Assembly: GCF_007833165.1 (NCBI RefSeq)
Contig: NZ_VOBQ01000021.1
Coordinates: 62,001-126,000, forward strand
DNA from: Caenimonas sedimenti
GTDB taxonomy: Bacteria; Pseudomonadota; Gammaproteobacteria; Burkholderiales; Burkholderiaceae_C
DNA length: 64,000 bases
Direction: 5' to 3'
Shown here: in pieces, positions 1 through 8,565 of the stretch
Layout: each line of letters starts with the position of its first letter
How positions within the stretch are numbered: position 1 is the stretch's first letter
The notes under the pieces: model-generated
The model's input: the letters and a program-made list of their open reading frames with translations, nothing else
Databases searched by the model: none
Told to the model about the DNA's origin: nothing
Program-made: the position numbers and the translations under genes

Positions 1-434
1 ACCAGCGCGTACTGGTAGATCCAGCCTACGCCCGTGGCGTCGGGGCCCAGCGAAGGCTTGGCCGCGGCGGGCAGGCGCGACTGAACCTGGTTCAGGTACT
101 CGAGCACTCGCGAACGGGCCCAGTACATGTCGGTGCCGTCCTCGAACAGCACGTAGACGAAGGAGTCGCCGAAGAAGGAATAGCCACGCACCGTCTTCGC
201 ACCAGGAACCGAGAGCATGGTCGTGGTCAGCGGGTAGGTGACCTGGTTCTCGACGATCTGCGGCGCCTGGCCGGGATAGGTGGTGCGGATGATGACCTGC
301 ACGTCCGAGAGGTCCGGCAAGGCATCGAGCGGCGTCTTGAGCAGCGCATAGACGCCCCAGGCGGCGATCATCACCGTGGCCAGCAGCACCAGGAAGCGGT
401 TGACGATCGACCAGCGAATGAGCCGGGCGATCAT
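1..434 (-). CDS. cusA: CusA/CzcA-type heavy-metal RND efflux pump, N-terminal part (cut by window edge)
   Basis: Inner-membrane proton-driven pump subunit of a tripartite Cu(I)/Ag(I) exporter. Reading leftward from the ATG at 434, the first 144 residues start MIARLIRWSIVNRFLVLL, the usual N-terminal transmembrane helix of CusA/CzcA, and continue into the porter domain (TYPGQAPQIVENQVTYPL, then GYSFFGDSFVYVLFEDGTD). The remainder of the roughly 1040-residue protein lies outside the window. The start codon overlaps the cusB stop by 4 bp (ATGA), which implies translational coupling. Metal choice cannot be read from this part because the methionine relay lies further in; copper/silver is inferred from the CusF-like tail on the neighbouring CusB. 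Confidence 0.93.
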   Translation of the reverse strand, partial: MIARLIRWSIVNRFLVLLATVMIAAWGVYALLKTPLDALPDLSDVQVIIRTTYPGQAPQIVENQVTYPLTTTMLSVPGAKTVRGYSFFGDSFVYVLFEDGTDMYWARSRVLEYLNQVQSRLPAAAKPSLGPDATGVGWIYQYAL

Positions 435-2053
435 TTCTTGCTCCCTGGGGCCTGCGCCGGCATGGGCGACACCCGCGTGAGCTGCGGCAGTCCATCCTTG
501 TCCATGAAGAACTCGAAGGTGATGCGGTCGCCCGCCTGCAGGTTGCGGGGGATGTCCTTGGGCGGCGGGAGCTTGAAGTCCATCGTCATGGGCCCCCACT
601 TGATCGAAGGGATCGGCCCGTGCGACAGGGTCACCGCCTCCCGGTTGAGGGCCTCGACCTTTGCTTCACCTTCATGCCGCGGCTGCGCAGCGGCCTGGCT
701 GGGTTTGGGTGTCTCGTTCAACCGCGCCTCGACGCCTTTGAGGCTGGCTTCGGAGTCGATCAGGAATTGCGAGGACACCACCACCCGCTGGCCGGGCTGC
801 AGGCCGCTCTTGATTTCCGTCTGGCCGCCGCTTTCGATGCCGGCCTGAACGTCCACCGGCCGGAACCTGCCGTTCTCTTCGGCCACCATCACCACGGTGC
901 GCCGGCCCGTCTGGATCACGGCCTCCGTGGGGACCAGGATGGATTTTTCGGCCCGCGTGTCCATGAACTGCATGGACACGAACATGCCCGGGACCAGCAG
1001 GCCGCGGGCATTGGCAAGCTCGACCCGCGCCTTCAAGGTTCTGGTGGTCGCGCTCACGTCCGGCAACAGCGCCTGGACTTGGCCGTCGAATGTTGTTCCA
1101 GGGATAGCCGTGGTCTGCGCCTGGACTTTTGCGCCAGGCCTCACCAACGCTGCCTGACTCTCCGGGACTTCGGCGTTCGCCCAGACGGTCGAGAACCCGC
1201 TGATGCGAAACAGCGTGGCGCCCGGCATCACGGCCATTCCTTCGCGCACGGCCAATTCGGTCACCAGGCCACCGATGGGCGCGGTGATGCCGATGCGCGC
1301 GTCGGGCTTCCCGCTGGCTTCCACCTTCCTGATCTGCTCCTCGCTCATGCCCGCCTGTCGCATGCGGGCGCGAGCCCCGTCGATCACTGTGCCCAGGTTC
1401 GTGCCCTGCATCCGGCGAACTGCCAGGAATTCCTCTTGCGCCGCCACCCAGTCGGGCACATGGAGCTCAGCCAGCACCTGCCCTCTGGCAACCCGGTCCA
1501 AGGTGGCGCGCACGTGCAGCCGCTCCACGTAACCGGCGGCCCTGGCCTGCACCACCACCTGATCGCGCTCATTGAAGGCGATGCTTCCGACGGCGGAGAC
1601 CTGGGGCGACAACATTCCCTCGGTCACCAGCGCCGTGCGCACGCCCAGGTTCTGCTGGATGCGCGGGCTCACGGTGATGTTGCCCTGGTCGCTGCCTCCA
1701 TCCGCATAGACGGGCACCAGCATCATGTTCATGAAGGGCGATTTGGCGGGCTTGTCGAACTTGTTGCCCGGCACCATGGGGTCGTGGTAGTAGAGCACTT
1801 TCTTGCCAGTCGCCGGATCGACATCGCCGGCCTTGATGCCGGCGCTGATGTGGCGCCGGGTTGCGTCTTCCCCCTCGGCGATGCTCTGCGGCACCGCCGC
1901 CTGTGGCGCGGGTGCGGTTGGCCCGGCTGGCCCGGCCGGCGTGGTGGGCGCTGCGGCCATGCCGCGCCGCTCACCCAGCGCATAGAGGCCCCAACCGCTC
2001 GCCAGCAGTGCGGCGGCGATCAGCGCCACGCCAATGCGTTGTCTCTTGGTCAT
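431..2053 (-). CDS. cusB: CusB periplasmic adaptor with a fused C-terminal CusF-like domain
   Basis: Membrane-fusion subunit linking CusA to the outer-membrane channel CusC. The 540 residues hold an N-terminal signal-anchor (residues about 8-27), a Pro/Ala linker, a heavy-metal-binding module (about 87-118: YYHDPMVPGNKFDKP then SPFMNMMLVPVY), the HlyD-type barrel-sandwich and hairpin core (about 130-440), and a CusF-like domain at about 455-530 with the W and M ligand pattern IKWGPMTMDFKL. CusF is a separate periplasmic Cu/Ag chaperone in E. coli, so here chaperone and adaptor are one chain, a fusion also found in other beta-proteobacteria. It overlaps cusC and cusA by 4 bp on each side, giving a tight cusCBA operon. 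Confidence 0.95.
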   Translation of the reverse strand: MTKRQRIGVALIAAALLASGWGLYALGERRGMAAAPTTPAGPAGPTAPAPQAAVPQSIAEGEDATRRHISAGIKAGDVDPATGKKVLYYHDPMVPGNKFDKPAKSPFMNMMLVPVYADGGSDQGNITVSPRIQQNLGVRTALVTEGMLSPQVSAVGSIAFNERDQVVVQARAAGYVERLHVRATLDRVARGQVLAELHVPDWVAAQEEFLAVRRMQGTNLGTVIDGARARMRQAGMSEEQIRKVEASGKPDARIGITAPIGGLVTELAVREGMAVMPGATLFRISGFSTVWANAEVPESQAALVRPGAKVQAQTTAIPGTTFDGQVQALLPDVSATTRTLKARVELANARGLLVPGMFVSMQFMDTRAEKSILVPTEAVIQTGRRTVVMVAEENGRFRPVDVQAGIESGGQTEIKSGLQPGQRVVVSSQFLIDSEASLKGVEARLNETPKPSQAAAQPRHEGEAKVEALNREAVTLSHGPIPSIKWGPMTMDFKLPPPKDIPRNLQAGDRITFEFFMDKDGLPQLTRVSPMPAQAPGSKK

Positions 2054-3354
2054 GGTTGCTCCTTCGAACCGGTTGCCGTGCCGCCGTCGGCGGTGAGGTA
2101 GTTCAATTGGGCCCAGAGCCGCGCGGTCTCCATCTCCAGTGAGAGCACCTGCATGCGGGCGTCGATTTCCTCGCGACGCGCGGAAAGCAGTGCGGCCAGG
2201 TCGCCTTGGCCCGTCCGGTAGCTCGTCGCGGCCGCTTCGGCACGCTGCCGCGCCGCCGGCAGGAGGTCGGCTGTCAGGCGGGCCACTCGGCCCTTGCCGG
2301 CCTCCCAGTCGTTGGTCAGGACCCGCACTTCTGCGTCGTGCGCGGCCAGTGCATCCTCGAACCTGGCGCGGGCCTCCGCGAGCGACGCGACCTTGGCGGC
2401 CACTTCGCGATCCTGCCGGTTCGCGCGATCCAGTTGCAGCGGGATGGACACTCCAATCGAGACCATGTCGGAGTAAGCCGATCCGCGCTGGCTGACCATC
2501 GCTTCAACCGTCCAGTCGGAGCGGGTGTTGGCCTGGGCCTGCCTCACCTCGATCTCGGCGGCCTCCACCTGCGCGGCGAGCACGCCCAACTGGGGCAATC
2601 GCTTGAGCTGGTCGATGTTGAGCAGGTGGGCTTGTGTGGTCTCCTTCCACGGGACGGCGCCGGCCAGGGGTCGCGTCGCTCCGTCAGGGCCGATCCAGCG
2701 GCCCAGCATCAGCGCAGCACTGCGAGACTGGCGCTCCGCCTGCTGCACCTTGTCTTGCAGATTGGCCACGGCGGCTCGGGCGCCGAAGATATCGGCCTGG
2801 CTTCCCTTGCCGGTGCGGTAGGTGACTTCGGCCCCTTGCACCTGCAGCTCGGTCTCCTGGACCTGCTGGCGCAGCAGATCCAGAATCGCCTGTGTGTAGT
2901 AGCGCTCGATCCAGGCAATGGCGGTATCGCGCTGGATATTGGTGACCACCAGTGCCCGCTCGGCCTGGACGCGCTGGGCGTCCCGCTGCAGGCGCTCCAC
3001 CCTGAGTTGGCGCTTCTCGGCCCGCGGCAGCTCCTGCATGACGCCGACACGGCGCATGGTCATGAAATCGCGCGACAGGCTCAGGCGATCCGGCCCATTG
3101 ATCGGGACGTTTTCGACGCCGAGCTTCAACACCGGGTCGGGCAACCGGCCCGCAGCGGCGGCCATCTCTTGCACGGCAGCAGCGGCCGCGTCCTGGGCCG
3201 TGAGTTGATTGGACCGGGCCAAGGCGATGCGCTGGGCATCGGGCAGGGACAGGCCTTGCTGAGCCAAGGCCGGCGCGGCCTGGAATGCGAGGAAAGAGGC
3301 GGCGAAAAGCCAGCAGCGAGCGAGAGACGAAGACATGGAACCTCCAGACAGCAA
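2050..3354 (-). CDS. cusC: CusC-type outer-membrane efflux channel (TolC family)
   Basis: Outer-membrane factor of the Cus exporter. The 434-residue protein has a signal peptide (cleavage near ALAQQ) and two OEP repeats rich in Ala/Gln/Arg coiled-coil helices, as in TolC-like channels. The annotated start gives MLSGGSMSSSLARCW; the internal ATG at 3336 (MSSSLARCW) gives a more normal signal peptide and may be the true start. There is no lipobox Cys, unlike E. coli CusC, so it resembles the CzcC-like channels common in beta-proteobacteria. The stop overlaps the cusB start (ATGA). Confidence 0.93.
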   Translation of the reverse strand: MLSGGSMSSSLARCWLFAASFLAFQAAPALAQQGLSLPDAQRIALARSNQLTAQDAAAAAVQEMAAAAGRLPDPVLKLGVENVPINGPDRLSLSRDFMTMRRVGVMQELPRAEKRQLRVERLQRDAQRVQAERALVVTNIQRDTAIAWIERYYTQAILDLLRQQVQETELQVQGAEVTYRTGKGSQADIFGARAAVANLQDKVQQAERQSRSAALMLGRWIGPDGATRPLAGAVPWKETTQAHLLNIDQLKRLPQLGVLAAQVEAAEIEVRQAQANTRSDWTVEAMVSQRGSAYSDMVSIGVSIPLQLDRANRQDREVAAKVASLAEARARFEDALAAHDAEVRVLTNDWEAGKGRVARLTADLLPAARQRAEAAATSYRTGQGDLAALLSARREEIDARMQVLSLEMETARLWAQLNYLTADGGTATGSKEQP

Positions 3355-3405
3355 GACGAGCTGCCCGCGCGAAGCGCTCAGGCAGCGGCGACGCGGTCTA
3401 GGAGG

Positions 3406-3801
3406 TCAGATGCGGAAGCAGCAGTTGCGAACGGCCAAGGGTGGGGCCGTGGCACGCCGCAACAGAGAGGCCTGCAACAGGGGCTCGTCGCCGTTCACCG
3501 ACGCGACAGTCACGGTCAGCACCGCACCGAGCTCGGCCAGGTTGGCCAGCGTCGGAAGCTGGTAGTTGTCGGCGCTTTGCTGGGCGGCCTGGCAATGCGC
3601 GTGACACAGCCCGGGTTGCTCGTCGTCCATGGCGCGCGACATCGACTCGGCGCAGGGCATGCCGGCCTGCATCATCTCCGCGACTTGCACTGCCTTGGCC
3701 GCGCCCGGGCAGACATACCCGGCCAACGCGGTTTGCGCAAACAACAATGCCCACAGTGAGAGCATCACGGTGAACAGGCGAGAGCGGCGGGTGAGAGTCA
3801 T
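3406..3801 (-). CDS. Small Cys/Met/His-bearing secreted protein upstream of cusCBA
   Basis: Unnamed 131-residue protein of the kind often found first in beta-proteobacterial Cus clusters. It has a clear signal peptide (residues 1-27, ending QTALA) and a short mature part with YVCPGAA, EMMQAGMPCAESM, the metal-ligand-like motif CHAHCQ, and a terminal NCCF. These clustered Cys, Met and His residues suggest periplasmic copper handling, but no domain is recognised and the role is inferred from context. It lies 51 bp upstream of cusC on the same strand, so it is probably the first gene of the operon. Confidence 0.75.
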   Translation of the reverse strand: MTLTRRSRLFTVMLSLWALLFAQTALAGYVCPGAAKAVQVAEMMQAGMPCAESMSRAMDDEQPGLCHAHCQAAQQSADNYQLPTLANLAELGAVLTVTVASVNGDEPLLQASLLRRATAPPLAVRNCCFRI

Positions 3802-4265
3802 ATCGGGCTGGAACTAGCCAGAGTTTAAAGGCAGCTGGAGATTTTCCGTTGCAATAGTCAGGTCAGCACGGCCGTACCGGCCTACGCCGCGCACGGCTAG
3901 CGCTGCCGGTCCTCAATTTCGAGGGGCAAGCTGCTCCAAAAGCTGGCCCAATCGACAGGTAGCCCCCGTGACAGGAATCATGGGTACAGCGTAAAGCATC
4001 CCGGCGCTTGCAAAAGGCAGTTCCAGGCCAGACGGCTTTGGTTGTCCGAAACTGTGCGGATCACGACAGTCCTGACCGCTACGACGGCGCCAGGGTTTCG
4101 CGAGCACGCCCGACAGCGCGTGAGCATCCCATCGCACTTAAAAATTCAGTACCTCTCCGGCGCTCGCCTGCAGCCCGTGCCAAACCCGCGCGGCCCTCAA
4201 TCACTATTTCGCGCTATGCACGGTTGAGGGCAGACGCACCTCACGATTGGGTGCACCGTAAGGAG
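3802..4265. other. Intergenic region upstream of the cus operon
   Basis: No convincing gene in 464 bp; the ORFs here lack RBS or recognisable protein character. It should hold the leftward cus promoter. I found no TTGACC-19-GANNNT site like those of the Cop genes in it, so cus may answer to a different regulator. Confidence 0.5.
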
Positions 4266-4484
4266 ATGCCTACAGACTCCCAGCAGCTTGCCAGCGCTTA
4301 CGCCGCCGAAACGCAGGCATGGGCGGCTCTGAAAGGACATATCCCCGGCCAGCTTGGGCACGATCAGGCAGCTTGGGAGACGTGGCTGCATGCGTTGCGC
4401 GCGGCAATCGCGCTCCAAGGTCCCATCGCAGACACCGCCCCAACACCGCCGCAGACTGGTCGTGACAGCGGTCCTCAGTGCTAG
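4266..4484 (+). CDS. Small soluble hypothetical protein (72 aa)
   Basis: Begins MPTDSQQLASAYAAETQAW and ends in a Pro/Thr-rich tail. The composition looks like a folded helical protein (Ala/Trp/Leu-rich, WAALKGHIPG, WETWLHALRAAI), unlike the low-complexity translations of neighbouring shadow frames. AAGGAG lies directly against the ATG, which is too close for a standard RBS, so initiation is uncertain. No domain is recognised. It sits between the cus and cop operons, which gives no clear clue to role. Confidence 0.45.
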   Translation: MPTDSQQLASAYAAETQAWAALKGHIPGQLGHDQAAWETWLHALRAAIALQGPIADTAPTPPQTGRDSGPQC

Positions 4485-4632
4485 GACTGTGGCTTCCTGC
4501 CTGACGTTGGGAGTTGAGTACGGCTTGACAGCGGTGAGTTCCTGAGTCCCGATACGCTGCCTCTGACGGCTCGGCTCGTGGTCGCATCAGCAAGGCGACC
4601 AAATTGAACGCTGACGGGTTTGAAGAAAGTAC

Positions 4633-4663
4633 TTGACCTTGTCACGATAGCAAGGTTGATGCT
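4633..4663 (+). promoter_or_regulatory. CueR/MerR-type copper promoter of the HMA gene at 4694
   Basis: TTGACC (4633-4638), a 19-bp spacer and GATGCT (4658-4663). The spacer contains the perfect dyad ACCTTG-N9-CAAGGT (4636-4656). A 19-bp spacer with a central dyad is the hallmark of promoters that MerR-family activators untwist. Two other promoters in this cluster have the same layout. Confidence 0.75.
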
Positions 4664-4693
4664 CGGTTCATCAACCCAGAATGGCACCATCCA

Positions 4694-5008
4694 ATGATCA
4701 ACTTTTCTATCCCTGACATGACGTGCGGACACTGCGCGAGCGCCATCGCCAGGGCCGTGGCGAGCGTCGACAAGGAAGCCCGCCTTGAAGTCGACATCCC
4801 GCAGAAACGGGTCTCCGTGCTCAGCACCGCCCCGGAAAGCGAGCTGGCCGAAGCCATCCAGGAGGCGGGCTACACCCCGGAAAAGTTCACCGCACCCGCG
4901 CTCCGCTCGGCACCCGCTGCTGGCGGATGCTGCTGCGGCACCCGGCAGCCACGTTCGCCGGATGCCGGTGTTGCTGGCCCGGCGCGCCGTAGCTCATGCT
5001 GTAGCTGA
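4694..5008 (+). CDS. HMA-domain copper chaperone with a Cys-rich tail
   Basis: Cytoplasmic metal-binding protein of 104 residues. Residues 1-66 are a heavy-metal-associated fold starting MINFSIPDMTCGHCASAI, with the CxxC copper site in MTCGHC. The tail adds GGCCCGT and ends SSCCS, giving two more Cys clusters not usual in CopZ. It should deliver Cu(I) to CopA or buffer it. It has its own MerR-type promoter 31 bp upstream. Frame and start are well supported; the role of the tail is unknown. Confidence 0.85.
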   Translation: MINFSIPDMTCGHCASAIARAVASVDKEARLEVDIPQKRVSVLSTAPESELAEAIQEAGYTPEKFTAPALRSAPAAGGCCCGTRQPRSPDAGVAGPARRSSCCS

Positions 5009-5162
5009 CGGGTGAGGCCTTCAGGGTCCGCGAGCAAGCGCGACCAAGACGGCGAAGAGTTGACGAATCGTCAAGGTGGCGGAGCACGCCGCACTTTGCA
5101 GCCATCATGCCGCTGGCAATCCTGTTGCCGCTTGGGTTCGCGAACCTGCCTCGGCCTCCGTG

Positions 5163-5429
5163 ATGCGGCTGCTTGCCGTCTTCGCAGTGGTGAACAGTGC
5201 CCTGTTCATCCTCAAGGGGTGCCAGAGTGAATGGGTCGGCCGGTTTGAAATCTCATGCTGGGTGCCGGCTGCGGGCACCCTCATCTGCCTGGTATTGATC
5301 GGCGTCCGGGTATACAGCAGTGACTTGCAAGCCCCCGTTTTGGCGGGGAGCCTCCTGTTGGGGATTCTGGCCCTGTATGCGTTGCTTCGCCCGTCGGGAG
5401 AACTTGCCCCGATAGCCGAAGCGACCTGA
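5163..5429 (+). CDS. Small inner-membrane protein
   Basis: Unrecognised 88-residue protein starting MRLLAVFAVVNSALFILKG, with three predicted membrane stretches (about 1-17, 35-53 and 62-80). The frame is open back to a GTG at 5076, but that extension lacks hydrophobic or domain character, so I prefer the ATG at 5163 even though its RBS is weak. It lies between copper genes and could be co-transcribed with the HMA gene upstream. No function is assigned. Confidence 0.4.
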   Translation: MRLLAVFAVVNSALFILKGCQSEWVGRFEISCWVPAAGTLICLVLIGVRVYSSDLQAPVLAGSLLLGILALYALLRPSGELAPIAEAT

Positions 5430-5478
5430 GGCGCAACCCTCGTCATGGACGGGCGTCTTCTACTCGCCGTTCCGCTGC

Positions 5479-5949
5479 TCACTTTGGCCGAGCCCTCGGT
5501 TCCTGCGGTCTCGACTTCGGCTTCTTCAGGGCAGGGGCGGCGAAGCGCTCCAGGTCTTCCAGGATCGGGCAGTCGGGCCGATCGTCGCCGTGGCAGCAGT
5601 GGATCAGGTGGCCGAGCGTCTTGCGCATTGACTGCAAGTCTTCGATCTTGCGGTCAAGCTCCTGCAGGTGCGCGGAGGCGACCTCCTTCACGCTGCTGCT
5701 TGGGCGCCTCCGGTTTTGCCAGAGCTTCACCAGTTCGCTGATCTCCGGAATCGAGAAGCCAAGGTCGCGCGACCTCTTGATGAAGCGCAGCGTGTGAACC
5801 TCGGACGCGCCATAGACGCGGTACCCTGACTCCGTACGCCGGACCTTGGGCAGCAGCCCTAGTGACTCGTAGTGACGCACCATTTTCGGAGTCACGCCCG
5901 CCTTCTCGGCAGCCTCTCCAATATTCATTCCCTCGGTAACCGTCCTCAT
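5479..5949 (-). CDS. cueR: CueR-type MerR-family copper-responsive activator
   Basis: Cytoplasmic Cu(I) sensor that activates copA-type promoters. It has an N-terminal winged helix (MNIGEAAEKAGVTPKMVRHY), the dimerisation coiled coil (about 80-115) and a C-terminal metal loop CCHGDDRPDC whose outer Cys pair matches the CueR Cu(I) site. The longer start at 5949 overlaps the copA stop as ATGA and favours translational coupling; the internal ATG at 5928 (MNIGEAA) matches the usual CueR N-terminus. Being downstream of copA makes the circuit autoregulated. Confidence 0.9.
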   Translation of the reverse strand: MRTVTEGMNIGEAAEKAGVTPKMVRHYESLGLLPKVRRTESGYRVYGASEVHTLRFIKRSRDLGFSIPEISELVKLWQNRRRPSSSVKEVASAHLQELDRKIEDLQSMRKTLGHLIHCCHGDDRPDCPILEDLERFAAPALKKPKSRPQEPRARPK

Positions 5950-8399
5950 GAGGCCCTGCCTTTCCAGCGGCGCAGCGTCAATGCGTTGGCGACCACGCTC
6001 ACCGAGGAGAACGCCATGGCGGCGCCGGCGAGCATGGGATTGAGCAACCCGAACGCTGCGAGCGGGATGCCAACCACGTTGTAGATGAAAGCCCAGAAGA
6101 GGCCTTGGCGAATCTTCGCGTAAGTCATGCGCGAGATCTCGATCGCGTCTGCCACGAGGCGTGGATCACCGCGCATCAAAGTGACTCCTGCCGCGTGCAT
6201 GGCGACTTCGGTACCGGTGGACATCGAAAAGCCCACGTCCGCAGCAGCCAGGGCCGGCGCATCGTTGATGCCGTCGCCGACCATGGCGACGGCTTGGCCG
6301 CCCGCTTTCAGCTCGGAGACGACCTGCGCTTTGTCCGCCGGCAGAACTTCGGCGCGCACCTCGTCGATGCCCAACGCCTGCGCGGCCACGCGTGCGGCGC
6401 CTTTGTTGTCGCCGGTGACCATGACGACCCTGATCCCCTGCTCTCGCAGGCTCTCCACCGCCTCCTTGGCGGTGGCCTTCGCCGCGTCGCCGAACGCAAG
6501 CAGGCCGATCAGCCGCGCGGGCCGCGCGCCCTCGGCCAGCCACGAGACGGTGCGCCCTTCGTCTTCCAGCTCTCGCGCGCGCAACGCCAGGGGCGCAAGA
6601 TCGACGCCCAGCTCTTGCATCCAGCGAGAGCTTCCGAGGCTGAGCGCCTGGCCCTTCACATGGGCCGACATACCGCGGCCTGCGACGGCCTTGGCGTCCT
6701 GCACCGGAGCGACGCTCACCAGGTTCTCCTTGGCGGCGTCCATCACTGCGCGGGCCAAGGGATGTTCGCTTCCGGTTTGGACGCTCGCTGCAAGGCGCAG
6801 AAGGCCCGAGTGGTCTCCATCGGCCGCCTCGAAAGCGACCAGGTGCGGTTTGCCTTCCGTGAGGGTGCCCGTCTTGTCGAAGGCGACGACCTTCACGTTG
6901 TGGGCGACTTCCAGCGCCTCGGCGTCCTTGATCAGGATGCCGCGCCGCGCGGCAACGCCAGTGCCGGCCATGATGGCCGTCGGCGTGGCGAGCCCCAACG
7001 CGCAAGGGCAGGCGATGACCAGAACCGCGACGGCGTTGAGGATCGCGCTCTGCCAGTCTCCCGTGGCGAAGCCCCAGCTAAGGAGGGTGAGGAGGGCGAT
7101 TCCCAGGACCACCGGCACGAAGACCTCGCTTACCTGGTCGACCAGGCGCTGGATGGGAGCCTTCTTGGCCTGCGCGGATTCCACCATTCGAGCGATCCGC
7201 GAGAGCGTCGACTCGGCGCCCACGGCGGTGGCGGTGGCTGTGAACAACCCTTCTGCGTTCACCGAGCCGCCGACGACCTTCGCACCGGGAGATTTCGCTA
7301 CCGGAAGGCTCTCGCCGGTGATGAGCGATTCGTCGACGTGCGTGGACCCTTCCAGGATCTGGCCGTCCACCGGTACGCGCTCGCCCGGGCGCACAACGAC
7401 CACGTCGCCCACCTTGACCTGGCCGGCGGGCACCTCGAATTCCTCGTCTCCCCGCCGCACGCGCGCGGTGTCGGGCCGCAGCGCGTTGAGGGCTCGGATC
7501 GCTTCGGTGGTTTGGCGCTTGGCCCGGTGCTCAAGCCACTTGCCCAGCAGGACCAGCGTGATGACGACTGCGGAGGCCTCGAAGTAGAGATGGGGTGCCT
7601 CGCCGTGACCCTCGTGGCCGATGCGGGCGATGAGCAGGTAGAGCGAGAGGCCATACCCGGCCGACGTTCCTAGCGCGACGAGCAGGTCCATGTTGCCCGC
7701 ACGCGCCTTCACAGCCTTCCAGGCGGAGCGGTAGAAGCGTGCGCCCAGCCAGAACTGCACGGGCGTGGCCAGGGCCAACTGCCACCAGCCGGGGAGCCCC
7801 CAGTCGGCGCCGAACAACATGCCCAGCATGGGAAGGACAAGAGGCAGTGAGAGGGTGGCTGCAACTGCAACGGGCCACCAATCAGGCAGCGCCGCTGTTT
7901 CCCCACCCGCTTGCGCCGCCGCTTCCGCCGACTGCGCAAGCTTCGCCTGGTAGCCCGCCTTCTCCACCGCCGTGACGAGCCGAGGCAGCACCTCGTCGAG
8001 GTGGCCGACGAACTTGACTTCTGCCTTCTCAGTGGCGAGATTGACTTCTGCCGAAACGACCTCGGGGAGCTTGCGCAACGCCTTTTCCACGCGAGCGACG
8101 CAAGAGGCGCAGGTCATGCCCTCGATAGAGAGGCTCACTTGCTCCTCGCGCACCGAGTAGCCTGCATTTTCGACCGCTTTGCGCAGCGCGCCGAGATCCA
8201 CCTGAGGCGAGGCCGCGACGCTGGCTCTCTCGGTGGCCAGATTCACGCTTGCGCTCTCCACCCCAGGCACCTTGGTCAGCGCCTTCTCCACACGGGCCAC
8301 GCACGAGGCGCAGGTCATGCCCTCGATGGGCAGCTCAATGCCCAACTTCTCCAGATTCAAGTTCGCCAGCTTCACTGGCAATGTCGTTGTGTTCTGCAT
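5946..8399 (-). CDS. copA: CopA Cu(I)-exporting P1B-type ATPase
   Basis: Inner-membrane ATPase that moves Cu(I) from cytoplasm to periplasm. The 817 residues hold two HMA domains with CxxC sites (C30/C33 in EGMTCASC, C97/C100), eight membrane helices, the ion-site CPC (ACPCALG, about residue 460), the phosphorylation site DKTGT (about 508), the SEHPLA histidine-proline motif and the hinge GDGINDAPAL. Two N-terminal HMA domains match E. coli CopA. It is first in a copA-cueR operon with a MerR-type promoter and is divergent from copZ. Confidence 0.97.
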   Translation of the reverse strand: MQNTTTLPVKLANLNLEKLGIELPIEGMTCASCVARVEKALTKVPGVESASVNLATERASVAASPQVDLGALRKAVENAGYSVREEQVSLSIEGMTCASCVARVEKALRKLPEVVSAEVNLATEKAEVKFVGHLDEVLPRLVTAVEKAGYQAKLAQSAEAAAQAGGETAALPDWWPVAVAATLSLPLVLPMLGMLFGADWGLPGWWQLALATPVQFWLGARFYRSAWKAVKARAGNMDLLVALGTSAGYGLSLYLLIARIGHEGHGEAPHLYFEASAVVITLVLLGKWLEHRAKRQTTEAIRALNALRPDTARVRRGDEEFEVPAGQVKVGDVVVVRPGERVPVDGQILEGSTHVDESLITGESLPVAKSPGAKVVGGSVNAEGLFTATATAVGAESTLSRIARMVESAQAKKAPIQRLVDQVSEVFVPVVLGIALLTLLSWGFATGDWQSAILNAVAVLVIACPCALGLATPTAIMAGTGVAARRGILIKDAEALEVAHNVKVVAFDKTGTLTEGKPHLVAFEAADGDHSGLLRLAASVQTGSEHPLARAVMDAAKENLVSVAPVQDAKAVAGRGMSAHVKGQALSLGSSRWMQELGVDLAPLALRARELEDEGRTVSWLAEGARPARLIGLLAFGDAAKATAKEAVESLREQGIRVVMVTGDNKGAARVAAQALGIDEVRAEVLPADKAQVVSELKAGGQAVAMVGDGINDAPALAAADVGFSMSTGTEVAMHAAGVTLMRGDPRLVADAIEISRMTYAKIRQGLFWAFIYNVVGIPLAAFGLLNPMLAGAAMAFSSVSVVANALTLRRWKGRAS

Positions 8400-8435
8400 A
8401 TCGGCTCCTTGCGCCCAAACTCGGGCGACAGAGGA

Positions 8436-8466
8436 ATGTTCAAGCTTGACATCATGGCAGGGTCAA
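8436..8466 (-). promoter_or_regulatory. CueR/MerR-type promoter of copA-cueR
   Basis: On the minus strand, TTGACC (8466-8461), a 19-bp spacer and GAACAT (8441-8436), with a perfect dyad CTTGAC-N11-GTCAAG (8445-8467). It lies 37 bp before the copA start. Confidence 0.78.
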
Positions 8467-8503
8467 GTCCCTAAATCTTGTAGGGCTGTACCGCGCAATC
8501 GGG

Positions 8504-8534
8504 TTGACCTTGACACGGAGGCAAGCTCGACGAT
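8504..8534 (+). promoter_or_regulatory. CueR/MerR-type promoter of copZ
   Basis: TTGACC (8504-8509), a 19-bp spacer, GACGAT (8529-8534), and an imperfect dyad CTTG-N9-CAAG (8509-8525). Because the -10 overlaps the ATG at 8533, the RNA start would fall near 8541, which supports the GTG at 8566 as the real start of the chaperone. Confidence 0.68.
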
Positions 8535-8565
8535 GCAGCCCTTCATCAAATTTCAAGGAGAAGGC

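Noticed and set aside
620..2101. 493-codon plus-strand open frame opposite cusB
   Set aside because: Arg/His/Gly-rich shadow of cusB, with no RBS or domain; cusB itself is fully convincing.
6105..7673. Long plus-strand frames opposite copA
   Set aside because: Antisense shadows caused by high GC at third positions; copA motifs are all in the minus frame.
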